A program made the position numbers and the translations under genes. Below, one piece after another: positions 55,381 to 64,000 of a stretch of DNA of 64,000 nucleotides. How positions within the stretch are numbered: position 1 is the first letter of the stretch; the number at the start of each line of letters is the position of its first letter. This DNA is from Tolypothrix sp. PCC 7910. Lineage in GTDB: Bacteria; Cyanobacteriota; Cyanobacteriia; Cyanobacteriales; Nostocaceae. The stretch is from positions 6,387,501-6,451,500 of the forward strand of contig NZ_CP050440.1 in NCBI RefSeq assembly GCF_011769525.1, read 5' to 3'. The notes under the pieces were generated by a model. It saw only the letters and a program-made list of their open reading frames with translations. It was not told where the DNA came from and ran no database searches.

Positions 55381-57828
55381 TTATTCGGTTAATCCCCATT
55401 CCATCTTTAGTGTCTCTATTTTGGGGTTTTTCACACTCAATCTCTTACACTCATCTAGAAATTCTTTTACCTGTTCTTCGTTGAGAGTTAAACCACCTTC
55501 TTGCAAATTATGAATGTAAGTAATGATATCAGCTGTTGTTAGAGATGCACTGATTTCTTCTAGCAAAACTGCATTTCTCACTTCTCTACATACCAATTCG
55601 ATATCAGATGAGGTAAACCTGGTACTCTTTTCGGCTAGCATTTCAAAGTTAATTATCTGATTAAAATCAATTTTTGCTAAATAGTGTTGGAATAACTCTA
55701 TCCTTTCTAATTGATCAGGAGGAAAGATAGGAATTTTCCAATCTAATCTACCAGAACGCTTTAAGGCACTATCTATACCACTTAAATAATTCGTCGCGCC
55801 TATCACAATCACATTGCTATTTCGCAGATTATTTAATTCTATCAATAATTGATTAATTGTCGCCTTTTGGTCTGTGTGGGCGTTGTCTTCATTACGGTTA
55901 AAGCCAATACTATCTAACTCATCAATAAATAAAACTGAAGGAGATTTCTTTTTCGCTTGAGCAAAGATATCCCGAATATTTTTCTGACTTTGCCCTATCC
56001 ATACACTGATAATATCTGCAGGGGAGAATTTAAAGAAATATCTGCCAGATTCATTAGCAAATGCATTTGCTAAAAGCGTCTTACCACATCCAGGTAATCC
56101 ATAGAAGAGAATCCCGCTAATTGCATCTTGATAGCCTTTAGATTGTAGTCTCAAGAGTTTGCTTAATTTTTCCTTTTCTTCCTTCAAACCTTTAACTTGG
56201 CTAAAATCAAGCTTGGTTTCTGGAAGGCGTTGATTCAAGAGATAAGTCGGGACTAAACTGCGTTTTTTAGCTGCATATTCAAAAGCTGGATAGTCAAGCG
56301 CATCAAAAGAAACTGGTACTAATTGATGATTTTCATAATCTGGAGCCATAACCAAAATTTTAAAATTATCATCATAATAGCCAGCTAGTTTATATTCAAG
56401 AACTTCTTTAATTTTTTTAATTTGGTAAGAGTTACGCGCAATCTCAAAACCAGGAAATACTAACCACACAGTATTTAATTTATTCGGCCATACTTTAGAT
56501 TTTTGCAAAATCCTTCTCAGTGAATCTAAAAATAGATTATTATCTTCAAAATCTTGATATTTGAGAGTTTCTATTTCAACAATTACCTGATTATCTACAT
56601 ATACAGGAATAATTTCGCTTTGATATTCTTCATAATCATAGCTATCTTCATCATCGCTTGTTTCCTGATCTCTGGAAGTTAATTCTACTTCACAGTTAAT
56701 TTTAGCTAAATCATAACCTAAAGCTTCTAAGGTTTTAATCGCAAAATATTTGAGATAAATATACTCTGTACTTTCCCCTCGCCACTTCAAACGGTAAAAA
56801 TGTTCGGCTTTCATCCCGATTAATAACTGAGATTCAGCCAGAATTTGCGCTTTTTGTAATTCTAGAAAGTAATTTAATAAAGATGCTTCATCTTCTTCCA
56901 TCTCATAATGAGGCAGTTCCAAAAGCAAACGAAAATGAGCATAAATTTCTTCTTTATGCTGGATAGCAGCTTCATTGGGGTACTTACATCTGAGAGTAAA
57001 TGTAAAAGGAATTTTACTAGCTACTCTATCTACCAAATAGCCTAAAGCATCTTCTTGTTGTTGCGCTTGAATTTCTGATACAGGTGGGCAATGAAATACT
57101 ATAAATAATTGTTCAGAATTATATTTGTTGGCGTAGACTGATATTTGTTCAAACTGCTCATCAAATTTTTCACAATCTAATAAATCTAAGCCAGTAGTGC
57201 CGAGAATCACACTGGTCATTGTAGAAAAATAAAAGTGATAAATATTAGCACCAGATAGGGAATAATCATTATCGTCATTATCGTCATCAGTATTAATATT
57301 TGTATTAAATTTTTGATTCGATGATGTTGGGATATTATTATTACCTCGATATTGATATTTCCTAATCAATTCATAATTTAATATTTTAGTCACAACATCA
57401 GAAAAAAAATCTTCTACTTGGGGAATGAGAAAAATTCCCACTGGTTGATTTGAGTCTAAACAAGCTTGAAATCTTTCATATTCTTGCTCAGAACCGAAAT
57501 CAAATAAGTAATAGAAAAAATCATGCTTAACTGGAAATGCTGCACTCAACTTATTTAAAATTGGTTGCACATCAGCAATTTGCACATCAGGAGTGACATC
57601 CTTAAGAGAAATAGCCAGTTTAGTATCTAAGGGAATATACAAATCAAATAGGGGATCTGTGGAAAGTCCCAATTCAGCTAGCGCATTATTAAAATTATCT
57701 ACAAAAGCTTGACTGCGACGCTGGTAGCCTAACTGTTCCATAATGGTTTTGACGCGGAGGCTTTTTTGAGTTCTACCAGTTCGCTGAAGTTCATTTTTAA
57801 TTGAGCGTAAGTAGCCTGTATATGACAT
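55381..57828 (-). CDS. AAA+ ATPase with large uncharacterised N-terminal region
   Basis: An 815-aa protein. The C-terminal AAA+ module (residues ~575-720) is complete: Walker A GLPGCGKT (Lys583), Walker B VLFIDELDSIG, sensor-1 IVIGATNY and an RSGRLDWKI arginine-finger region, closest in style to FtsH/spastin-like (classical) AAA proteins. The ~540 residues before it match nothing I know. They include a basic start (SYTGYLRSIKNELQRTGR), two Asp/Glu-rich low-complexity stretches (NTDDDNDDND; SDDEDSYDYEEY) and many alternating strands. The classical-AAA type suggests substrate remodelling with the N-terminal part as the target binder. ATG 57828 is preferred over GTG 57894. Not in an operon. Confidence 0.78.
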   Translation of the reverse strand: MSYTGYLRSIKNELQRTGRTQKSLRVKTIMEQLGYQRRSQAFVDNFNNALAELGLSTDPLFDLYIPLDTKLAISLKDVTPDVQIADVQPILNKLSAAFPVKHDFFYYLFDFGSEQEYERFQACLDSNQPVGIFLIPQVEDFFSDVVTKILNYELIRKYQYRGNNNIPTSSNQKFNTNINTDDDNDDNDYSLSGANIYHFYFSTMTSVILGTTGLDLLDCEKFDEQFEQISVYANKYNSEQLFIVFHCPPVSEIQAQQQEDALGYLVDRVASKIPFTFTLRCKYPNEAAIQHKEEIYAHFRLLLELPHYEMEEDEASLLNYFLELQKAQILAESQLLIGMKAEHFYRLKWRGESTEYIYLKYFAIKTLEALGYDLAKINCEVELTSRDQETSDDEDSYDYEEYQSEIIPVYVDNQVIVEIETLKYQDFEDNNLFLDSLRRILQKSKVWPNKLNTVWLVFPGFEIARNSYQIKKIKEVLEYKLAGYYDDNFKILVMAPDYENHQLVPVSFDALDYPAFEYAAKKRSLVPTYLLNQRLPETKLDFSQVKGLKEEKEKLSKLLRLQSKGYQDAISGILFYGLPGCGKTLLANAFANESGRYFFKFSPADIISVWIGQSQKNIRDIFAQAKKKSPSVLFIDELDSIGFNRNEDNAHTDQKATINQLLIELNNLRNSNVIVIGATNYLSGIDSALKRSGRLDWKIPIFPPDQLERIELFQHYLAKIDFNQIINFEMLAEKSTRFTSSDIELVCREVRNAVLLEEISASLTTADIITYIHNLQEGGLTLNEEQVKEFLDECKRLSVKNPKIETLKMEWGLTE

Positions 57829-58071
57829 TTTGTATTTTCTAGTCGTAATTGTTAAGCAAGCATCCCTAAGGGTAGCAAGTATATAATTCCCCACGAGAGA
57901 TGTCTAGTTAACTTACACAGGCGATCGCATTTTACAAGTATTGCGACAGCAGCAACTTATTTGTCAATCAGACATATTTACTCCATATCTGTGACATACG
58001 CCTCAGTTATTCTTCTGAATAACAAGTCTAGCTCGATAGATTTATTTAGTGTTTTTAAAGAGGTTATTAAT

Positions 58072-58551
58072 ATGAAACAGCTGGTTTCTCAAAGCTTGGT
58101 GGGAATGGCAGGTGCAACATTTTTGGTTTGCTTATCTCAACCTCTAATGGCACTTGTACCCAATAATGTGGGAGTAATTCTCAATAGTGGCTCCACAAAT
58201 ACCATTGGTTACCGGATTTACGTTTCTCCCAAGGGAGAAGCCAATTATGTAGATGGCAATGGTTCTGGTAAAGGTAAACTTCCGGAAAAATTAACGAACC
58301 GATTCTTCCGTGATTTAAAAGCTGCTGAACCATTATCAGACTTACCAGTGAAGCCCAACTGCGTCAAGTCTACTTCTTTTGGCACAACTACTACTGTCAG
58401 TTTAGGTGGTCAGCAATCCACAGATATTAGCTGTCCTGGTAATGCTAAAGCTAGGCGTTTAGATAATGATGCGATCGCAATTGCTAAAGCTTTAAAAGTC
58501 ACCAATGTTCCTAATAGTAAAGGCAAACCTTTACCACCACAGAATTTTTAA
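58072..58551 (+). CDS. secreted protein of unknown function, 159 aa
   Basis: Unrecognised exported protein. The signal peptide is KQLVSQSLVGMAGATFLVCL, ending around QPLMALVP. The mature part is Gly/Lys/Ser-rich, with GYRIYVSPKGEANYVDGNGS and a conserved-looking cysteine pair (KPNCVKS, DISCPGN). ATG 58072 is preceded by AAAGAGG; starts further upstream (57961) would bury the signal. It lies divergent from the AAA+ gene and convergent with hcp across a repeat and a bidirectional terminator. Confidence 0.7.
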   Translation: MKQLVSQSLVGMAGATFLVCLSQPLMALVPNNVGVILNSGSTNTIGYRIYVSPKGEANYVDGNGSGKGKLPEKLTNRFFRDLKAAEPLSDLPVKPNCVKSTSFGTTTTVSLGGQQSTDISCPGNAKARRLDNDAIAIAKALKVTNVPNSKGKPLPPQNF

Positions 58552-58579
58552 TTCGATTTAAGTCTTGAAGTTGCTTATG

Positions 58580-58730
58580 TAGTTAGGCGCTGATTTGCAA
58601 AATGATTTTTTACGAAATAAATATTCTAGCGCCTAACACACCATCCATACGGCGATGCGTTACGGCTAAATGTCATTTTCTCTTTGTCCCAAATCCTTTC
58701 ATAGCCGTAACACATCCTACTTAAGATTTA
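58580..58730. repeat. composite ~155-bp palindromic dispersed repeat, copy B
   Basis: Reverse-orientation match to 48262-48420, sharing GTGTTACGGCTATGAAAGGA and TTTGGGACAAAGAGA (read on the minus strand), with diverged centre and ends. It sits in the convergent gap between the secreted protein and hcp genes. Confidence 0.8.
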
Positions 58731-58771
58731 CTTTATAAAGTGTCTGTGATTCCTCTAATAGCTATTGATAA

Positions 58772-58806
58772 AAAAAGAGAGACGAAGTTGATTCGTCTCT
58801 CTCTTT
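58772..58806. terminator. bidirectional terminator between the secreted protein and hcp genes
   Basis: AAAGAGAGACGAA pairs with TTCGTCTCTCTTT around a 5-base loop, with A-rich and T-rich flanks on either side. It is placed between two convergent genes. Confidence 0.8.
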
Positions 58807-58835
58807 GTCTTAGTGATACATTCCAGATAGTATCT

Positions 58836-60470
58836 TTAGCCAAGACAAGCAGCTAAATCTTGTTCTGGGGTAGTGATGAGTTTGAGATTGTATGTCTCTG
58901 AAAGTAACTTCGCTACATTGGGTGTGAGGAAAGCAGGAAGCGTGGGGCCGATGCGAATATTTTGGATACCCAGATAAAGTAGGGTTAACAAAACTGCGAT
59001 CGCTTTTTGTTCGTACCAAGATAGTACCAATGACAGTGGTAGTTGATTGACATTAACTTGGAATGCTTGTGCTAAAGCAACAGCAATTTGAATGGCAGAG
59101 TATGCATCGTTACATTGTCCCAAATCTAACAATCTGGGAATACCACCAATATCACCGAGTTGTTTGTCAAAGAAGCGGAACTTACCACAGCCGAGAGTCA
59201 TGACTATGCAATCGCTAGGAATAGTTTCTACTAAATCTGTATAGTAATTACGTCCTGGTTTGGCACCATCACAACCACCAACTAAGAAGAAGTGGCGAAT
59301 ATTACCCTCTTTCACGGCATTAACTACAGTATCAGCTACACCTAAGACGGCATTCCGCGCAAAACCTGTAGTTACTGTACCGCGATCGCTTTCTTCTACA
59401 AAGCCAGGTAATGCCAAAGCTTTATTAATAATCGGTGTAATGTCGCGAATGCTGACGTGCTGCAAACCAGGATAACCTACAGGCCCCAAGGTAAATACTT
59501 TATCTTTGTAAGATTCATGAGGAGGCATGAGGCAGTTGGTTGTCATCACAACCGCACCAGGGAAATGATCAAACTCATGGGTTTGATTTTGCCATGCGGT
59601 GCCGTAATGCCCATACAGGTGAGGATAAGTTTGTTTCAGCTTAGGATAGCCATGTGCAGGTAGCAATTCCCCGTGTGTATAAACTTTAATCCCGGTTCCG
59701 GCTGTTTGCTCTAGAATAGCGCGCAAGTGAAGTAAATCATGCCCTGATACAAGGATGGCTTTACCAACTGTCACACCTAAAGTCACAGGAGTGGGGGTAG
59801 GATGCCCAAAGGTATTGGTATTACCAGCATCCAGCAATTCCATTGCTTTTAGGTTCATCTTACCTACTTGCAATGTAATATCTAGCCATTCTTGCAAACT
59901 CTTGTCTTGGGCATCGAGATTAGCTAGAACTTCATGGAAAAATACATATAAATCTTCGTCATGCTGCCCCAGTTCTAAAGCATGGAAAGCATAAGCAGCT
60001 ACGCCTTTAAGACCATATAATATTGTGAGCTTGAGTGAGAAAATATCTACATTTTTAGCAGATTGGCCAATAAACTCAAATTCTAAGTCTTTTCCTTGTT
60101 TAATTAGCTGTTGTTGATCGCCAGCAGGTTGGAAATTTGCGATCGCAGAATTTACCGCAGCATTACCTAATGCTTGTATTTGTAACTTCAGACTCTCACG
60201 TAAAGCGATCGCGCGATTTACAAAAGCGACAAAATCATCAGCTGAGAAATTCACATTCGTCAGCGTCGAAAACAGCATTTCACAGGTGAACTCATCTTGA
60301 TCGCGAGTAGTAATATTGAGAGATTTGGCTTGCAGCGCTACTTGTGACAATCCCCGCAGACAATGCACCAGTAAATCTTGTAATGCATCTACCTCTGGAC
60401 TTTTACCGCAGGCTCCCCACTGATAACATACATCACCACGGGTTGTTTGTTCACACTGATTACAGAACAT
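58836..60470 (-). CDS. hcp: hybrid-cluster protein (hydroxylamine reductase)
   Basis: Iron-sulfur enzyme of 544 aa, full length. The N-terminal [4Fe-4S] ligands are C3-x2-C6-x8-C15-x5-C21 (FCNQCEQT ... GACGKSP), as in class I Hcp. Hybrid-cluster ligand segments are seen further on (SGHDLLHL, TNCLMPPHESY, VGGCDGAKPGRNYY, LGCGKFRF, DLGQCNDAYSA). Hcp reduces hydroxylamine in vitro and is now linked to nitric oxide/nitrosative stress handling. It is divergent from hoxUYH. A TTGAT-N4-GTCAA box lies 58 bases upstream of its start. Confidence 0.96.
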   Translation of the reverse strand: MFCNQCEQTTRGDVCYQWGACGKSPEVDALQDLLVHCLRGLSQVALQAKSLNITTRDQDEFTCEMLFSTLTNVNFSADDFVAFVNRAIALRESLKLQIQALGNAAVNSAIANFQPAGDQQQLIKQGKDLEFEFIGQSAKNVDIFSLKLTILYGLKGVAAYAFHALELGQHDEDLYVFFHEVLANLDAQDKSLQEWLDITLQVGKMNLKAMELLDAGNTNTFGHPTPTPVTLGVTVGKAILVSGHDLLHLRAILEQTAGTGIKVYTHGELLPAHGYPKLKQTYPHLYGHYGTAWQNQTHEFDHFPGAVVMTTNCLMPPHESYKDKVFTLGPVGYPGLQHVSIRDITPIINKALALPGFVEESDRGTVTTGFARNAVLGVADTVVNAVKEGNIRHFFLVGGCDGAKPGRNYYTDLVETIPSDCIVMTLGCGKFRFFDKQLGDIGGIPRLLDLGQCNDAYSAIQIAVALAQAFQVNVNQLPLSLVLSWYEQKAIAVLLTLLYLGIQNIRIGPTLPAFLTPNVAKLLSETYNLKLITTPEQDLAACLG

Positions 60471-60527
60471 AAGTTTTTAGCTCCAATCTTTATGCCTTTA
60501 GAGTATTGACAATTTGCAGCTAAAACC

Positions 60528-60541
60528 TTGATCTAAGTCAA
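60528..60541. promoter_or_regulatory. candidate FNR/CRP-family operator upstream of hcp
   Basis: TTGATCTAAGTCAA is a near-palindrome of the FNR type (TTGAT-N4-ATCAA, one mismatch), about 64 bases upstream (centre) of the hcp start codon. FNR-family proteins control hcp in many bacteria; whether one does here is inference. Confidence 0.4.
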
Positions 60542-60780
60542 GAGAATCTGCAAAGTTTGGTAAAGATATCAGTAGGAACATGGAAAGGGAAAAAGGGGGA
60601 AAGGGGAAAGGAGCAAAATCAGAAGCTATAAACCTTGTCCTATAAGCTTTTTAGCAAACAAAATTTCTAGTTAAAAATACTTAACTAAGTAAATTGAAAA
60701 TTTTTGTCCTGAATTTATTTTTTGAATTAGGATTACAGCGTTGACGAGTGAGGCTACATTTTTGCGGGACAAATGGCAGC

Positions 60781-60905
60781 TAATACTACTCGGTTAAGCG
60801 CTTTGAACTCAAAATAGCTTTTGGGAAACAGGTTAAAGGTTAAGGGTGAAAAGTTGTTTCTTTCCCTTTTCCCATTCCCCTTTTCCCCTTAACCGAAAAG
60901 TATTG
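60781..60905 (-). mobile_element. MITE-like non-coding element, copy 2, in the hcp-hoxU promoter region
   Basis: Opposite-orientation copy of the element at 9208-9324. It shares the terminal inverted repeats (AATACTACTCGGTTAAG / CTTAACCGAAAAGTATT) and the internal run of GGTTAAAGGTTAAGGGTGAA and TTGTTTCTTTCCCTTTTCCC. It is flanked by the direct repeats AAATGGCAGC at 60771-60780 and 60906-60915. It has no coding capacity. The remaining hcp-hoxU gap has a STRR-like G/A-rich tract near 60585-60615. Confidence 0.75.
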
Positions 60906-61085
60906 AAATGGCAGCGATGTCTGAGAGATGAAGAGACGCTGATTACCTTGATGACTCGCTGTAAATGATACAACTTCATCATTTGTTATCTTCACAAGTT
61001 CCTCAAACTCTTTGCCTATAACTCAAGGCGCAGGGTATTTAAGATGCTTAAGGCTAAAGGCTAATTCTGATAGAGACTAGAAGCA

Positions 61086-61802
61086 ATGTCAGTAAAAACT
61101 TTAACAATTAATGACCAATTAATTAGCGCCCGTGAGGAGGAAACTATCCTCGACGCGGCGCGAGAGGCGGGAATTCATATCCCGACTTTGTGTCACTTAG
61201 AAGGAGTCTCCGATATAGGTGCTTGTCGGCTGTGTTTGGTAGAAATTGCCGGTAGCAATCGCCTTTTACCAGCTTGCGTTACCAAGGTGGGAGAAGGAAT
61301 GGAGGTAAAAACCGATTCGGAACGGTTACAAAAATATCGCCGCACAATTATTGAAATGCTGTTTGCGGAAGGCAATCACGTTTGTTCTGTATGCGTCGCC
61401 AATGGCAATTGTGAATTGCAAGACTTGGCAATTGAGATGGGTATGGATCATGTGCGTCTCAATTACCATTTCCCCGATCGCAAAGTTGATGTGTCTCACG
61501 ATCGCTTTGGTGTTGACCATAACCGTTGTGTTCTTTGTACGCGCTGCGTACGTGTTTGTGACGAAGTTGAAGGCGCACATACTTGGGACTTGGCAGGTAG
61601 AGGTTCTAATTCCCATGTAATTACTGATTTAAATCAACCTTGGGGAACATCAAACACTTGTACTTCCTGCGGTAAATGTGTGAATGCTTGCCCCACAGGT
61701 GCAATTTTTTACCAAGGTTCCAGCGTCGGTGAAATGAAACACGATCGCGCAAAACTAGAGTTCCTTGTCACAGCACGGGAGAAAAAACAATGGTTCGTGT
61801 GA
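61086..61802 (+). CDS. hoxU: bidirectional [NiFe] hydrogenase diaphorase subunit HoxU
   Basis: Electron-transfer subunit of the Hox hydrogenase, 238 aa. The N-terminal [2Fe-2S] domain has [21 protein letters not shown] plus a later Cys (PACVTK). A His-Cys-type 4Fe-4S site follows ([15 protein letters not shown]), then two ferredoxin-like clusters ([25 protein letters not shown]). This matches HoxU/NuoG-like N-termini. It links NAD(P)H or ferredoxin partners (HoxEF, not in this window) to HoxYH. The gene overlaps hoxY by 13 bases. Confidence 0.96.
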   Translation: MSVKTLTINDQLISAREEETILDAAREAGIHIPTLCHLEGVSDIGACRLCLVEIAGSNRLLPACVTKVGEGMEVKTDSERLQKYRRTIIEMLFAEGNHVCSVCVANGNCELQDLAIEMGMDHVRLNYHFPDRKVDVSHDRFGVDHNRCVLCTRCVRVCDEVEGAHTWDLAGRGSNSHVITDLNQPWGTSNTCTSCGKCVNACPTGAIFYQGSSVGEMKHDRAKLEFLVTAREKKQWFV

Positions 61803-62332
61803 AATTTGCAACGGTTTGGCTAGGTGGTTGTTCTGGCTGTCACATGTCATTTCTCGATTTAGATGAATGGCTGATTGACTTAGCAGAACAGGTAGATGTA
61901 GTTTATAGCCCCTTCGCTGATATCAAACAATATCCCGAATGGGTGGATGTAGTCTTAGTAGAAGGCGCGATCGCCAACGAAGAACATTTAGAAATTCTGC
62001 ACATAGTCAGAGAGCGATCGCAAATTCTCATTTCCTTTGGAGACTGTGCTGTTACAGGCAATGTTACCGCTTTACGCAATCCATTAAGCACTGAATCCGT
62101 GCTGCAAAGTTGTTATATAGAAGCCGCCGATCTTCACGGTTCCATACCCAACGCACCAGGAATTGTCCCACCATTATTAGATAGAGTACAGCCAGTACAC
62201 ACCCTCGTCCCAGTAGATATTTACTTACCTGGTTGTCCCCCTTCCGCCGATAGAATTCGCGCCGTACTAGAACCTTTATTGAAGGGCGAAAAACCACATT
62301 TAGAAGGACGCGACTTATTGAAGTTTGGTTAA
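61790..62332 (+). CDS. hoxY: bidirectional [NiFe] hydrogenase small subunit HoxY
   Basis: Small hydrogenase subunit of 180 aa holding the proximal [4Fe-4S] cluster. Ligands: C14-x2-C17 ([15 protein letters not shown]), Cys in FGDCAVTGN, and the [16 protein letters not shown] motif near the C-terminus. It has no twin-arginine signal, as expected for the cytoplasmic Hox type. The ATG at 61790 overlaps hoxU, so translation is coupled. A 122-base repeat-containing gap separates it from hoxH. Confidence 0.96.
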   Translation: MVRVKFATVWLGGCSGCHMSFLDLDEWLIDLAEQVDVVYSPFADIKQYPEWVDVVLVEGAIANEEHLEILHIVRERSQILISFGDCAVTGNVTALRNPLSTESVLQSCYIEAADLHGSIPNAPGIVPPLLDRVQPVHTLVPVDIYLPGCPPSADRIRAVLEPLLKGEKPHLEGRDLLKFG

Positions 62333-62339
62333 TTTAAAG

Positions 62340-62448
62340 GGCATGGGGCATGGGGCATGGGGCATAGGTTATTTTTCCCTGGCTTCTGCATCTCCCAATC
62401 CCCAGTCCCCAATCCCCAATCCCCAATCCCCAGTCCCCACTCCCAACA
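62340..62448. repeat. heptameric repeats filling the hoxY-hoxH gap
   Basis: CATGGGG units (62342-62366) and CCCAATC/CCCAGTC units (62394-62443) occupy most of this intra-operon spacer. Other gaps in this genome region have similar STRR blocks, but this one interrupts a compact operon. Confidence 0.8.
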
Positions 62449-62454
62449 ACATTT

Positions 62455-63903
62455 ATGTCTCAAAAAATCATCATCGATCCAGTCACCCGTATTGAAGGAC
62501 ACGCCAAAATATCGATTTATTTGGATGATACGGGACAAGTTAGCGATGCAAGGTTTCATGTAACCGAGTTTCGCGGATTTGAAAAATTTTGTGAAGGTCG
62601 TCCTTTCTGGGAAATGCCAGGAATTACGGCGCGCATTTGTGGTATTTGTCCGGTAAGTCACTTATTAGCTTCTGCGAAAGCAGGCGATCGCCTCCTCTCT
62701 GTGACAATTCCCAAAACCGCAGAAAAACTGCGTCGCTTAATGAATTTGGGGCAAATTGTCCAATCTCATGCTTTGAGTTTCTTCCACCTCAGCGGCCCGG
62801 ATTTACTCTTAGGTATGGATAGCGATCCCCAAAAACGTAACGTCTTTGGTTTGATTGCTGCTGAACCAGAAATTGCCCGTGGCGGTATCCGCTTGCGCCA
62901 ATTTGGACAAGAAATTATTGAAATCTTAGGCGGGCGGAAGATTCACCCATCCTGGGCGGTACCTGGTGGTGTGCGCGAACCCTTATCCACAGAAGGACGC
63001 GCCCATATTCAAAGCCGCATTCCCGAAGCGAGAGAAACAGTCATCAATGCATTGGGAATGTTCAAAAAGTTACTTGAACCTTATGAAAAAGAAGCCCAAA
63101 CCTTTGGTAATTTCCCTAGTTTATTTATGGGATTAGTCACACCTGAAGGTTTATGGGAAAATTACGACGGAAATCTGCGGTTTGTAGACAGTGACGGCAA
63201 TATTATTGCCGATAAACTCGATCCTAGCCGCTATTACGAATTTATTGGCGAAATCGTCCAGCCTGATTCTTATTTAAAATCTCCTTACTATCGTCCTTTA
63301 GGTTTTCCTAACGGCAATGGTAATCAGTCCGAAAGTGGTATGTATCGAGTCGGGCCGTTAGCAAGGTTAAATGTTTGTAGCCATATTGGTACGCCTTTAG
63401 CTGATGCAGAATTAAAAGAATTTCGAGATAAAGGTAAAGGCACAGTTACCTCATCATTCTTCTATCATTACGCTCGATTGATTGAAATTTTGGCATCAAT
63501 TGAGTGCATTGAAATTTTACTCGATGACCCAGATATTTTATCAACTCGACTCCGTGCTGATGCCGGAATTAACCAATTAGAAACCGTCGGTGTTAGTGAA
63601 GCACCACGGGGCACATTATTCCACTTTTATCAAATAGATGAAGATGGATTAATTCAAAAAGCTAATCTCATTATTGCCACAGGTCAAAATAATTTAGCAA
63701 TGAATCGCACCGTCGCCCAAATTGCTAAACATTTTATTCATGGCCCAGAAATTCCCGAAGGAATGTTAAACCGTGTGGAAGCAGGTATTCGTGCTTTTGA
63801 CCCTTGTTTAAGCTGTTCAACTCATGCAGTTGGACAAATGCCATTGCATATTGAATTAGTTGGTGTTGATGGTACAGTTGTCAAAGAAGTTTGGCGGGAT
63901 TAA
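62455..63903 (+). CDS. hoxH: bidirectional [NiFe] hydrogenase large subunit HoxH
   Basis: Catalytic subunit of 482 aa. The nickel-iron ligands are [11 protein letters not shown] near residue 60 and DPCLSCSTH near the C-terminus. The 25 residues after that histidine ([20 protein letters not shown]...) are the extension that a HoxW-type endopeptidase normally removes after metal insertion; no hoxW or hyp gene is in the window. It completes hoxU-hoxY-hoxH on the plus strand. The enzyme makes or consumes H2 with NAD(P)H or ferredoxin. Confidence 0.97.
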   Translation: MSQKIIIDPVTRIEGHAKISIYLDDTGQVSDARFHVTEFRGFEKFCEGRPFWEMPGITARICGICPVSHLLASAKAGDRLLSVTIPKTAEKLRRLMNLGQIVQSHALSFFHLSGPDLLLGMDSDPQKRNVFGLIAAEPEIARGGIRLRQFGQEIIEILGGRKIHPSWAVPGGVREPLSTEGRAHIQSRIPEARETVINALGMFKKLLEPYEKEAQTFGNFPSLFMGLVTPEGLWENYDGNLRFVDSDGNIIADKLDPSRYYEFIGEIVQPDSYLKSPYYRPLGFPNGNGNQSESGMYRVGPLARLNVCSHIGTPLADAELKEFRDKGKGTVTSSFFYHYARLIEILASIECIEILLDDPDILSTRLRADAGINQLETVGVSEAPRGTLFHFYQIDEDGLIQKANLIIATGQNNLAMNRTVAQIAKHFIHGPEIPEGMLNRVEAGIRAFDPCLSCSTHAVGQMPLHIELVGVDGTVVKEVWRD

Positions 63904-63910
63904 TCCTTTT

Positions 63911-63937
63911 GTAATTCGTAATTCGTAATTCGTAATT
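63911..63937. repeat. STRR heptamer array (GTAATTC units) after hoxH
   Basis: Three to four tandem GTAATTC heptamers begin 8 bases after the hoxH stop, followed at 63952-63973 by a GGTGGGTTG...CGCACC repeat. Confidence 0.85.
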
Positions 63938-64000
63938 AATACGAATTGTAGGGTGGGTTGTCGCGCAGCGCACCATTAACGAATACACTCCAGATACCCG

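Noticed and set aside
55381-57828. PD-(D/E)xK nuclease domain in the AAA+ protein
   Set aside because: Only a loose strand-Glu-strand pattern was seen; no full catalytic motif, so nothing is claimed in the annotation.
61193-62661. Open frames antisense to and out of frame with hoxUYH
   Set aside because: They lie opposite or out of frame to strongly conserved hydrogenase genes and show no independent family similarity.

Overview
The window is chromosomal DNA of a cyanobacterium, most likely a filamentous heterocyst-forming type (Nostocales). The evidence is the psaA-psaB pair for photosystem I, a psb34 photosystem II assembly gene, frequent GCGATCGC (HIP1) octamers, heptameric short tandem repeats (STRR) between genes, phytochrome and cyanobacteriochrome histidine kinases, and a hoxUYH hydrogenase cluster with no hoxE or hoxF beside it. 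No rRNA, tRNA, CRISPR array, transposase or prophage gene was recognised.

Layout. 1-3.8 kb: 3'-truncated SulP anion transporter with an upstream partner, then a Rieske oxygenase operon with an Mpo1-like (DUF962) membrane protein. 4.0-5.4 kb: two tandem toxin-antitoxin modules, the first with a frameshifted toxin. 5.4-11 kb: D-aminoacylase-type amidohydrolase, a tiny membrane protein, cysH, psb34 and an ammonium transporter. 11.4-19.2 kb: zinc-ribbon Ser/Thr kinase, two small conserved genes, an ArsA ATPase fused to an Hsp20-like domain, and a knotless phytochrome/cyanobacteriochrome histidine kinase. 19.3-25.1 kb: dnaN, an infC gene with a probable AUU start, a beta-propeller protein, and a permease/TIGR03943 pair. 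25.7-36 kb: a degenerate histidine kinase, a caspase-like protease fused to DUF2808, a GH57 glycosidase, an SDR, two hydrolase-type proteins and a Kir-type potassium channel. 36.5-43.2 kb: a solitary DNA methyltransferase, cyanase, psaB and psaA. 43.9-49.5 kb: a proline-rich lipoprotein, glutaminase, a thioredoxin-NHL protein, and a KGK/DUF952 pair. 49.7-57.8 kb: a 1,803-residue Ser/Thr kinase/ATPase/GAF/histidine kinase and an AAA+ protein with an unknown N-terminal region. 58-64 kb: a secreted protein, then hybrid-cluster protein hcp divergent from hoxUYH.

The recurring themes are signalling (three related histidine kinases plus two Ser/Thr kinases), nitrogen and sulfur supply (amt, cynS, glsA, cysH, SulP), photosystem proteins, and low-oxygen redox metabolism (hcp, hox). 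The non-coding DNA is rich in dispersed repeats. They include a MITE-like element present twice with target-site duplications, and a composite ~155-bp palindromic repeat also present twice. The most useful leads are the Rieske/Mpo1 operon, the MITE family (one copy sits in the hcp-hoxU promoter region), the broken HigB-type toxin and the repeat-flanked second TA cassette, the AUU-start infC, the photoreceptor kinase, and the AAA+ protein.
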